From NCBI GenBank assembly GCA_947483545.1, contig CANKNP010000270.1, positions 1-7,485 of the forward strand: DNA of 7,485 nucleotides. The letters are read 5' to 3'. The stretch comes from Deltaproteobacteria bacterium (lineage in GTDB: Bacteria > Myxococcota > UBA796 > SXON01). Under the pieces are notes generated by a model. The model saw only the letters and a list, made by a program, of their open reading frames with translations. It made no database searches and was not told the origin of the DNA. Of this stretch, positions 1-5,652 are shown piece after piece (position 1 is the stretch's first letter; each line of letters starts with the position of its first letter). The position numbers and the translations under genes are program-made.

Positions 1-1
1 C

Positions 2-538
2 CGGCTCCTCGCGGGATCGTCGGAGGCGGTGGCCTCAGGCCTCTGCGGGGTCGTCCTCTCCAACGGCCCAATCACCCGCCTGGATCCCGTCACCGCCGCG
101 CTGATCGGCCTCGGGCCGCTGCTGCGAACCGTGCTGTCCCCCCGCGTGATTTTGCCCTGGCTCCGCTCGTCGCTGGGCCTGCGGCGCGCCGTGCGCAACC
201 CTTACGTCATGGACCACGACACCGTTGCCGCGATCTGCGGGCCGCTCTTTGCAGACCGCGGCGCACGGCGCGCTGTCGCCGACTACCTTTGCTCGCTGAA
301 TCCCCTCCCCCCCTCCCCCCCAGCCCAGGTCCCCCTCTGGCTCGTCTGGGGCGACGACGACCCGCTCTACCCCCTCGCTGAGGCCGATAGCATCGACGCG
401 ATCGTCGGTGGCGGGCGCGTTCGCACCATCCCCGGCGGGCGCTTCGGCCACCCCGAGGAGCGCCCCTGGGCCCTCGCCGACCACGTCTCCGAAGCTGTCG
501 AATCCCTGAACGCCGCCCTCGCCGATGGGGCACGCTGA
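2..538 (+). CDS. Alpha/beta hydrolase, C-terminal fragment (5' end outside window)
   Basis: The reading frame is open from the left edge (base 2) to TGA at 536-538, so this is the 3' part of a longer gene; a GTG at 29 is in frame but is probably internal. The fragment shows the second half of an alpha/beta-hydrolase fold: a beta strand ending VVLSN, a helical cap-like region, then the strand and acid loop LVWGDDDPLYP (Asp codons at 353-361), and a catalytic-His loop GRFGHPEERP (His codon 449-451). The order Asp loop then GH-x-x-E-x-P is characteristic of this superfamily. The nucleophile elbow is not visible: the GSSEA stretch at the edge is too close to the next strand to be it, so the serine presumably lies upstream. 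The substrate cannot be inferred. A C-rich run at 302-321 encodes a Pro-rich segment, and the frame stays intact across it. Confidence 0.75.
   Translation, partial: RLLAGSSEAVASGLCGVVLSNGPITRLDPVTAALIGLGPLLRTVLSPRVILPWLRSSLGLRRAVRNPYVMDHDTVAAICGPLFADRGARRAVADYLCSLNPLPPSPPAQVPLWLVWGDDDPLYPLAEADSIDAIVGGGRVRTIPGGRFGHPEERPWALADHVSEAVESLNAALADGAR
302..326 (-). other. Potential G-quadruplex / homopolymer tract inside the hydrolase gene
   Basis: The plus strand reads C4-T-C7-T-C7 and then, after A-G, CCC. The minus strand therefore has four G-tracts of 4, 7, 7 and 3 bases separated by loops of 1, 1 and 2 bases, which meets the usual G-quadruplex pattern. Two 7-base homopolymers are also potential slippage sites. 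The encoded segment is PLPPSPPA, between the cap region and the catalytic-Asp strand. Confidence 0.5.
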
Positions 539-542
539 CATC

Positions 543-563
543 CATGTCGCACTTGACATGTCG
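543..563. promoter_or_regulatory. Clustered dyad repeats, possible activator-binding site
   Basis: CATGTC (543-548) and GACATG (555-560) form a perfect 6-bp inverted repeat with a 6-base spacer, and GACATGTC (555-562) is itself a palindrome. CATGTCG occurs twice with a 14-base period, and the inverse half-site CGACA recurs at 589-593. The cluster lies 100-120 bases upstream of the start expected from the sigma-54-like element at 637-652, a normal distance for an enhancer-binding activator. Binding is inferred; no protein family is assigned. Confidence 0.35.
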
Positions 564-636
564 AGAGTTCTGGCACGGCGGCGGGATACGACACTTCTCG
601 GCGTTCTACCGTTTCCGTTCCCCCTCCAGACCCCCC

Positions 637-652
637 TGGCACGGATCGTGCT
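637..652 (+). promoter_or_regulatory. Sigma-54-type (-24/-12) promoter candidate
   Basis: The -24 block TGGCACG (637-643) matches the RpoN consensus in all seven positions. After four bases the -12 block is GTGCT (648-652), against TTGCA/T in the consensus. The invariant spacing GG-N10-GC is met exactly (GG 638-639, GC 650-651). The predicted start of transcription is near base 663. The site is in non-coding DNA, points toward kefF-kefC, and has a possible upstream activator site at 543-563. No convincing sigma-70 pair was seen in this intergenic region. Confidence 0.5.
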
Positions 653-657
653 GCGTA

Positions 658-754
658 GGTGAGCGGAGACGTGAACGGCCGGAGGCCGGACGAGTTCCCC
701 GTCCGCCTCACCCACCCTCCGCTCGGCTTGCCGGGCGGAGGGTTTCTCCTTTTT
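658..754 (+). ncRNA. Structured leader or small RNA with alternative helices
   Basis: The stretch between the sigma-54-like promoter and the terminator can fold in competing ways. Helix A pairs 658-671 with 700-712 (about 12 pairs with small bulges) and encloses a hairpin CGGCC-GGA-GGCCG (676-688). Helix B pairs GAGCGGAG (661-668) perfectly with CTCCGCTC (717-724), which is the 5' arm of the terminator. Helix C is the terminator itself (715-726 with 731-742). A and B exclude each other, and so do B and C, as in attenuators and riboswitches. With a start at 663 the terminated RNA would be about 92 nt. It could instead be an independent small RNA. No known riboswitch class was recognised, and it is not convincingly coding. 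Confidence 0.4.
715..754 (+). terminator. Strong Rho-independent terminator upstream of kefF
   Basis: CCCTCCGC (715-722) pairs perfectly with GCGGAGGG (735-742). The stem continues through a T-G wobble and CGG/CCG to a CTTG tetraloop (727-730), giving 12 pairs. It is followed directly by TTTCTCCTTTTT (743-754). It ends 18 bases before the kefF ATG, and no promoter fits in between, so kefFC expression from upstream requires read-through. It may end the hydrolase transcript, a small RNA, or act as an attenuator. Confidence 0.85.
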
Positions 755-755
755 C

Positions 756-763
756 GTGGTAGG
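756..763 (+). promoter_or_regulatory. Ribosome binding site of kefF
   Basis: GTGGTAGG lies 9 bases before the ATG at 773, just after the terminator U-tract. It is only a moderate match to the Shine-Dalgarno consensus, but it supports this ATG over in-frame GTG codons further upstream, which would translate through the terminator hairpin. Confidence 0.45.
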
Positions 764-772
764 CCCCGCGAC

Positions 773-1369
773 ATGCCCCACGCGCCCCGCCCCACGCTTC
801 ATCGGTCCCCGCCGCCGACCGAGGGTCAGGTCCTCGTCCTGCTGGCGCACCCGGCGCTGCACCGCTCCCGCGTCAACCGCCGCCTCGCCGAGGCCATTGC
901 CGACCTCGACGGCGTCACGGTTCACGACCTCTACGAGGCCTACCCGGACCTCGACATCGACGTACGCGCCGAGCAGGCGCGGGTGCTCGCACACCGGGTG
1001 CTTGTGTGGCAGCACCCGTTCTTCTGGTACAGCACGCCCGCCATCCTCAAGGAATGGCAGGATCTGGTCCTGGAGTTCGGCTGGGCCTACGGCCCCGGAG
1101 GAACCGCCCTGCGCGGAAAACCCTTCCTCCAGGCGCTCACGACCGGCGGCCCGGAGGCGTCCTACACGGAGGGTGGCTACAACCAGTTCACCATGCGCCA
1201 GCTGCTCGCCCCGATCGAGCAGACCGCGAAGCTCTGCGGCATGGACAGGCTGACCCCCTTCATCGCCCACGGCACCGTCAACGCGACGGACGAGACGCTG
1301 AACACCTGGGCGGCCCACTACCGCAGCCTCATCCTCTCCCTACGCGACGCCGCCACCGAGGTGTCGTGA
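773..1369 (+). CDS. kefF: KefF/KefG-type NAD(P)H:quinone oxidoreductase, ancillary protein of the K+ efflux system
   Basis: This is a 198-residue flavodoxin-like FMN oxidoreductase of the KefF/KefG/MdaB family. In E. coli KefF binds KefC on the cytoplasmic side, is needed for full antiporter activity, and reduces quinone electrophiles. Visible motifs are the phosphate-binding first strand and loop LAHPALHRSRVN (residues 24-35), VHDLYEAYPD, the flavin-site segment WQHPFFWYSTPAILKEW (79-95), FGWAYGPGG, and TTGGPE (123-128). The later YNQFTMRQLLAPIEQTAKLCGM segment contains features of both KefF and KefG. About 18 extra N-terminal residues, rich in Pro and His, precede the first beta strand; E. 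coli KefF (176 aa, from memory) lacks them. The start at 773 was chosen because earlier in-frame starts lie inside the terminator region. Its TGA overlaps the kefC ATG by one base, implying translational coupling. Confidence 0.88.
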   Translation: MPHAPRPTLHRSPPPTEGQVLVLLAHPALHRSRVNRRLAEAIADLDGVTVHDLYEAYPDLDIDVRAEQARVLAHRVLVWQHPFFWYSTPAILKEWQDLVLEFGWAYGPGGTALRGKPFLQALTTGGPEASYTEGGYNQFTMRQLLAPIEQTAKLCGMDRLTPFIAHGTVNATDETLNTWAAHYRSLILSLRDAATEVS

Positions 1370-3231
1370 TGGACAACCTCTTCGTCCAGGCCTTCATCTA
1401 CCTGGGCGCCGCGCTGATCGTCGTGCCCATCGCACATCGCCTGGGCTTGGGGTCCGTGCTCGGCTACCTGCTCGCGGGCGTCGCGATCGGGCCCTTTGGG
1501 TTCGGGCTCGTCGGCGAGGAGGGCCACACCGTCATGCAGTTCGCCGAGTTCGGCGTCGTCATGATGCTGTTCCTGGTCGGCCTGGAGCTGGAGCCGGCGC
1601 GGCTGTGGCGGCTGCGGGGCCCGATCCTCGGGCTCGGGGGCTTGCAGGTCCTCGGCACGGCCATCGCCATCGCGCTACCCGCTTTGTTCCTTGGACTTCC
1701 CTGGCAACAGGCGGTCGCCCTGGGGCTGATCCTGGCGATGTCGTCGACCGCCATCGCGCTCCAGACGCTCGCCGAGAAGGGGCTGATGAAGGGCGACGCC
1801 GGCCAGAAGTCCTTCTCAGTGCTGCTGTTTCAGGACATCTCCGTCATCCCGATGCTCGCGGTGTTCCCGCTGCTCGCGACGCTGCCGACGCAGGGGGGCG
1901 ATGACGGTCACGGGAGCAGCGCCGTCGCCCACATGGCCCCGTGGGCGCACGCGGGTGTCGTACTCGCGGCGATCGCTGGGGTGATCCTCGCGGGGCGGTT
2001 CCTGGTCCGGCCGCTCATGCGCGCGGTGGCTCGGACCGGGCTACGCGAGATGTTCACGGCGGCCGCGCTGGCGCTGGTCATCGCCGTCACCGTGGTGATG
2101 GGCCTCGTCGGCCTGTCACCCGCGCTCGGCACGTTCCTCGCGGGCGTGGTGCTCGCGAACAGCGAATACCGCCACGAGCTCGAGAGCGACATCGAGCCCT
2201 TCAAAGGCCTGTTGCTCGGCTTGTTCTTCCTCTCCGTCGGCGCGTCGATCGACTTCGGCCTTGTCGCGGACGCACCCGGGACGATCTTCGGGGCGCTCCT
2301 CGGGGTCACCCTCCTCAAGGGCGGCGTGCTGTACGCGCTCGCGCGCCGCTTCAAGACAGGCGGGGATCAAGCCGCGCTGTTCGCCGTCGCGCTCTGCCAG
2401 GTCGGCGAGTTCGCGTTCGTTCTGCTCTCGTTCGCCACCCGCAGCGGGATCCTGCCGGCCAGCGTGTCCGGTCCGATGGTCGCCGTCACCGCGCTCTCCA
2501 TGGCGGCCAGCCCGCTGATGTTCCTCGCTTATGACCGGTTGATCCTGCCACGTTTCAAGCGGCCGGGGTCCGCCTCCCGCGACACCGACGTCGCCGATGA
2601 GCACAGCCCGGTCATCGTCGCCGGCTTCGGCCGCTTCGGGCAGATCGCGGCGCGCTTTCTGCGGTCCAACGGCTACGGCGCGACCGTGCTCGACGTGGAC
2701 AGCGACCAGATCGACATCGTCACGAAATTCGGGAACAAGGCGTTCTACGGGGATGCGTCCCGCTTGGACCTCTTGCGTTCAGCCGGGGCAGAGCGCGCAA
2801 AGGTCCTGCTCGTCGCCGTAGACGATCAGGCCAAGGCCGTCGAGATCGTGGAGCTGGCGCACAAGCACTTCCCGAACCTCGCCGTGCTCGTACGCGCCCG
2901 CGGCCGCTCAGAAGCGTACGAGCTGCTCGACACCGGCGCCGAGGGCGTGTACCGCGAGACCTTCGACACGTCTTTGCGCATGGGCGTCGATGCCATGCGG
3001 CTCCTGGGGGCGAGCAGCCACCGCGCAGTCCGGGCCTCCCGCACCTTTCGCCGGCTCGACGAGCAGTCGGTGAAGGACCTCGCAGCGGTGCGCCACGACC
3101 AGACCGAGCTCGTGAAAACCGCACGTGAACGCGTACAGTTGGTCGAGGAGACCTTGCGCTTGGACGCCGAGCGCGAGCGCGGGGTCGGGGATCACGCGTG
3201 GGATTCGGCGGTTTTGAAGGGGAAGGGGTGA
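1369..3231 (+). CDS. kefC: Glutathione-regulated potassium/proton antiporter KefC (CPA2 + RCK)
   Basis: This 620-residue inner-membrane K+/H+ antiporter has the same length as E. coli KefC as I recall it. Opening it releases K+ and acidifies the cytoplasm, protecting against electrophiles. Residues about 5-395 are the multi-helix CPA2 exchanger domain, with SSTAIALQTLAEKG and the gating loop HELESDIEPFKG (269-280). The acidic residues matching E262 and D264 of E. coli are kept (E272, D274). Residues 412 to about 535 are the RCK/TrkA-N domain with GFGRFG (419-424), VLDVDSD (440-446), FYGDASRLDLL and RARGR. A charged helical tail follows. Of the glutathione-contacting residues in E. coli, the equivalents of R416 and R516 are present (R429, R529), but N551 aligns with Asp564. 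GAGGTG at 1358-1363 is the ribosome site. The kefF-kefC order matches enterobacteria. Confidence 0.93.
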   Translation: MDNLFVQAFIYLGAALIVVPIAHRLGLGSVLGYLLAGVAIGPFGFGLVGEEGHTVMQFAEFGVVMMLFLVGLELEPARLWRLRGPILGLGGLQVLGTAIAIALPALFLGLPWQQAVALGLILAMSSTAIALQTLAEKGLMKGDAGQKSFSVLLFQDISVIPMLAVFPLLATLPTQGGDDGHGSSAVAHMAPWAHAGVVLAAIAGVILAGRFLVRPLMRAVARTGLREMFTAAALALVIAVTVVMGLVGLSPALGTFLAGVVLANSEYRHELESDIEPFKGLLLGLFFLSVGASIDFGLVADAPGTIFGALLGVTLLKGGVLYALARRFKTGGDQAALFAVALCQVGEFAFVLLSFATRSGILPASVSGPMVAVTALSMAASPLMFLAYDRLILPRFKRPGSASRDTDVADEHSPVIVAGFGRFGQIAARFLRSNGYGATVLDVDSDQIDIVTKFGNKAFYGDASRLDLLRSAGAERAKVLLVAVDDQAKAVEIVELAHKHFPNLAVLVRARGRSEAYELLDTGAEGVYRETFDTSLRMGVDAMRLLGASSHRAVRASRTFRRLDEQSVKDLAAVRHDQTELVKTARERVQLVEETLRLDAERERGVGDHAWDSAVLKGKG

Positions 3232-3259
3232 GCTACCCCCTCGCCACGCTCCGAATCCC
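3200..3259. terminator. Nested inverted repeat at the kefC/mtnA convergent junction, possible bidirectional terminator
   Basis: GGGATTCGG (3200-3208, kefC tail) and CCGAATCCC (3251-3259, mtnA tail) form a perfect 9-bp inverted repeat. Inside it, GGGGT (3225-3229) and ACCCC (3235-3239) form a 5-bp hairpin whose loop region holds parts of both stop codons. There is no U-tract on either strand, so termination is only an inference from position: no other room exists between the two converging genes. Confidence 0.3.
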
Positions 3260-4300
3260 CTCCACCGTCGCCGGCACAATCCCCCGCTCCGTGATGATCG
3301 CCGTGACCAGCTCGGCCGGCGTCACGTCAAATGCAGGATTTCGGGCTGTCGATCCAGCAGGGGCTGTGCGCACCCGGATGAACTTTCCGTCGTCGGACCA
3401 ACCCCAGACGTAGAGCACCTCGTCGGGGCTGCGCTCTTCGATCGGGATGTTCGCCCCGGTCGCGGTGTGCGACGCGATCGTGGTGGTGGGTGCTGCGACG
3501 TAGAACGGCACGCCGGCGGCCTTTGCCGCCAGCGCGGAGGTGTAGGTCCCGATCTTGTTCGCGACGTCTCCGTTGGCCGCGATGCGGTCGCTCCCGACGA
3601 TCACCATGTCGATGTCGCCGGCCTTCAAGTAGTGGCCGGTCGCGTTGTCCGCGATGATGGCGTGCCGGATGCCCTCCTGGCCCAGCTCCCAAGCCGTGAG
3701 CTGCGAACCCTGCTGGCGGGGGCGGGTCTCGTCCACGAAGACGAAGGGGTCCGCCCCTCCGCGAGATGCCGCGTAGATCGGGGACAGCGCGCTGCCCCAG
3801 TCCACGAACGCGAGCCAGCCCGCATTGCAGTGGGTGGACACGCGCGGCCGCGCGGCCACGATGGGGGCGCCCAGCTCGCCGATGCGGCGGCAGCTCTCGG
3901 CGTCGTCGTCACAGAACGCGTTCGCGGCGGCCACCGCGGCCTGGCGCGCGAGGGGGATGTTGTCGCCCTCCGCCGTGATCGCCTGGAGCACAAAGTCGAT
4001 GCCCGCGAACAGGTTCTGCGCCGTCGGTCGGGTCGCCCGGAGATGGTTCGCCGCAGCGGCCACGAACTCGTGAAAGGCGGCGTCGGTCGCCTCGACGGCA
4101 GCCTGGGCCACCCCGAGGGCGCCGGTCGCCCCGATGGCGCCTGCCCCGCGCACGGTCATGTCCCGGATGGCGGTCGCGGTCTCCCGGTACGTCGGCATGT
4201 CCACAATCACGAATCGGTGCGGCAGGAGCGGCTGATCAATCATCCGCACCACGCCGTTCTCCCACCACAGGGTCCGGGTCTGCTCGCCGTCTACGCGCAT
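3233..4300 (-). CDS. mtnA: S-methyl-5-thioribose-1-phosphate isomerase (MtnA family)
   Basis: This is a 355-residue cytosolic aldose-ketose isomerase of the MtnA / eIF2B-alpha-like family. MtnA converts 5-methylthioribose-1-phosphate to the ribulose form in methionine salvage. Visible motifs are VRGAGAIGATGALG (from residue 50), STHCNAGWLA with the catalytic Cys158, VDETRPRQQG (189-198), VGSDRIAANGDVANKIGTY with the catalytic Asp238, PFYVAAPTTTI and IPIEERSPDEV. Cys158 and Asp238 correspond to C160 and D240 of B. subtilis MtnA. Three positions differ from the commonest form: RGAPAIG is RGAGAIG, QGARLTAWEL is QGSQLTAWEL, and GADRIA is GSDRIA. The protein may thus belong to a side branch, and a 5-deoxyribose-1-phosphate or related isomerase role remains possible. 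The ATG lies 4 bases after the stop of the upstream lipoprotein gene, with no strong ribosome site, suggesting coupled translation. No other methionine-salvage gene is in the window. Confidence 0.85.
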   Translation of the reverse strand: MRVDGEQTRTLWWENGVVRMIDQPLLPHRFVIVDMPTYRETATAIRDMTVRGAGAIGATGALGVAQAAVEATDAAFHEFVAAAANHLRATRPTAQNLFAGIDFVLQAITAEGDNIPLARQAAVAAANAFCDDDAESCRRIGELGAPIVAARPRVSTHCNAGWLAFVDWGSALSPIYAASRGGADPFVFVDETRPRQQGSQLTAWELGQEGIRHAIIADNATGHYLKAGDIDMVIVGSDRIAANGDVANKIGTYTSALAAKAAGVPFYVAAPTTTIASHTATGANIPIEERSPDEVLYVWGWSDDGKFIRVRTAPAGSTARNPAFDVTPAELVTAIITERGIVPATVEGIRSVARG

Positions 4301-4304
4301 GGGC

Positions 4305-5549
4305 TTAGTCCAGGTCCGAAGCCGAGCGCGGCTCGACCTTCCACGTCTCGTAGCTGTAGTAGACGGGGCCGGTGACGTTGTCCCAGTGGTCGCCCTCGGC
4401 GGCGTCGAAGTCGTAGAACAAATCGTCCACGGCGACACCCCACGAGGTCTGCACCTCGCCGTACTCCTCTGCGGAGGTGACATCTACGTTGGTCAGGGTC
4501 ACAAGACAGCTCTCCCAAGGCTCCCAATCGGAGGGCACCTCGCTCAACACCGTGGCGACGGGCACGCCGGTCCCCGTGGTCTCGATGTTCGCGGCGTCCG
4601 TCACCTTCAGTTCGGTGAGCCCGTAGAATTCATTCACCGAGCCGGTGACGGTCACGGTGTCGCCGACCGCGACGTCGAAGGTCAAATCCTCCAAGAAGAC
4701 GAGCAGCCCGGAGTACTCCCCGCCGCCCTGATCCTGGACGAAGAAGTACGCGCCGTCGTCGTCGGTCCAAGCCTCGCTGGTCACGACCACGTCGGTCAGC
4801 TGCACGGTGCCGCACACGCCGGCTTGCACATCCGCGCAGGTGGCACTGACCGTGTCCGGAAGCTCCGCGCCCGAGAGATCGTCCTCACTGCGGGGGTTCA
4901 ACGAGTAGACCTCGTAGGTGTAGAACATCACGCCGGTCACGGTGGGGTAGGTCCCGCCGCAGGTCAAATCAAAGTTGACGAAGCCATTGTCGAGGGAAAT
5001 GCCGGAGGGCGCCAACAACCCGGTGCCATACTCGTTCACGCTCTCGACGGATTGGCCGGTGATCGTGACCAGCACGCTCTCATAGGGCTCCCAGTCGGTC
5101 ACCGCGGTGCCGTCACCAAGGTCCACGGGGTCGGGGATCGTCCCCGTGCCAGTGATCTCCACGGATTCGACGGAAAACTCGATCCAACCGTAGAAGTCGG
5201 TAGGTGTGCCGGTGATCCGGACCTCGTCGCCGGGCTCGGCGAAGATGTCGCCCACGCCATCGTAGGACCAGACGTAAATCCCGGAGTTGGCCCCGCCGCC
5301 CGCGTCCTGCACGAAAAACCCTTCGTCGCCCTGGGTGTGCGGCGAGGTCACGATCACGTGCTCGACCGTGTACTGCGCGTCCAAGGGCACCGCCCCCGTG
5401 CGGATGTCCGCAATGGTCACGTCGTCGCCTGCGGGCCCCGTGTCGTCGGTGCCCGCGGTGTCGTCATCGGTGACGGGCTTGCCGCCCAGGTTGCAGGCGA
5501 GAACGCCCGGAAGTGCGAGGAGGCAGAGGGTCAGGAACTTCGGGGACAT
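4305..5549 (-). CDS. Secreted lipoprotein with two tandem OB-like domains, function unknown
   Basis: The 414-residue product begins with a short signal peptide and a lipobox VLAC, with the modified cysteine at 19. Asn at +2 argues against inner-membrane retention. A disordered Asp/Thr/Gly linker (26-43) follows, of a type common in myxobacterial lipoproteins. The rest is an internal duplication, residues about 44-225 and 234-413. Matching blocks are FFVQDAGGG/FFVQDQGGG (78/269), GDEVRITG/GDTVTVTG, FYGWIEF/FYGLTEL (119/308), DWEPYES/DWEPWES (152/341), YTYEVYSLNPRS/YSYETWKVEPRS. The pattern resembles OB-fold modules found beside secreted nucleases, but no catalytic motif is seen here. Cys238 and Cys246 could form a disulfide. 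The protein is very acidic, so cation binding is possible. It is the first gene of a likely two-gene unit with mtnA. No clear Shine-Dalgarno precedes the ATG. Confidence 0.8.
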   Translation of the reverse strand: MSPKFLTLCLLALPGVLACNLGGKPVTDDDTAGTDDTGPAGDDVTIADIRTGAVPLDAQYTVEHVIVTSPHTQGDEGFFVQDAGGGANSGIYVWSYDGVGDIFAEPGDEVRITGTPTDFYGWIEFSVESVEITGTGTIPDPVDLGDGTAVTDWEPYESVLVTITGQSVESVNEYGTGLLAPSGISLDNGFVNFDLTCGGTYPTVTGVMFYTYEVYSLNPRSEDDLSGAELPDTVSATCADVQAGVCGTVQLTDVVVTSEAWTDDDGAYFFVQDQGGGEYSGLLVFLEDLTFDVAVGDTVTVTGSVNEFYGLTELKVTDAANIETTGTGVPVATVLSEVPSDWEPWESCLVTLTNVDVTSAEEYGEVQTSWGVAVDDLFYDFDAAEGDHWDNVTGPVYYSYETWKVEPRSASDLD

Positions 5550-5571
5550 GGGCGCGCTCGGGAGGTGGCGG

Positions 5572-5600
5572 CGTATACACGGGGCCTTGGGGGTTGTCCA
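5572..5600 (-). promoter_or_regulatory. Sigma-70-type promoter for the lipoprotein-mtnA unit
   Basis: On the minus strand TGGACA (5600-5595) and TATACG (5577-5572) are separated by exactly 17 bases. They match the -35 and -10 consensus in five and four of six positions. Transcription would begin near 5565, giving a leader of about 16 bases before the lipoprotein ATG. No equally good pair was found for the divergent ABC operon in the rest of 5550-5652. Confidence 0.5.
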
Positions 5601-5643
5601 CCGGTAGCCGTCGGCGTCCCCCGCGATTAGACCCCGGCCCCTC

Positions 5644-5649
5644 GGAGGT
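5644..5649 (+). promoter_or_regulatory. Ribosome binding site of the ABC ATPase gene
   Basis: GGAGGT is a near-perfect Shine-Dalgarno sequence. Only 3 bases separate it from the ATG at 5653, which is rather close, but no other in-frame start is placed better and the conserved ABC sequence begins about 12 residues later. Confidence 0.6.
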
Positions 5650-5652
5650 CAG

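Noticed and set aside
2..25. GSSEA at the left edge as the hydrolase nucleophile elbow
   Set aside because: Only about a dozen residues separate it from the next core strand (VVLSN), too few for the helix that follows a true G-x-S-x-G elbow.
571..587. First TGGCACG as a second sigma-54 promoter
   Set aside because: Positions 584-585 are GG, not the required GC, so only the -24 half is present.
553..592. Sigma-70 promoter from the perfect TTGACA at 553-558
   Set aside because: The positions 16-18 bases downstream are GC-only (CGGCGG and neighbours); the nearest AT-containing hexamer is about 28 bases away, too far.
659..772. Upstream GTG start extending kefF by 38 residues
   Set aside because: The extension would run through the leader helices and the terminator hairpin, has no similarity to the family, and the ATG at 773 has a ribosome site.
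35..1318. Long minus-strand open frame (427 codons) across the hydrolase and kefF
   Set aside because: It lies antisense to two recognisable protein families and encodes a low-complexity Arg/Gly/Val/Glu-rich product with no domain; long shadow frames are expected at this GC content.
4299..5630. Plus-strand open frame (443 codons) opposite the lipoprotein
   Set aside because: The minus strand has a lipobox, an internal duplication and a promoter; the plus-strand product shows only His/Val/Gly/Asp-rich composition, an echo of the antisense codons.
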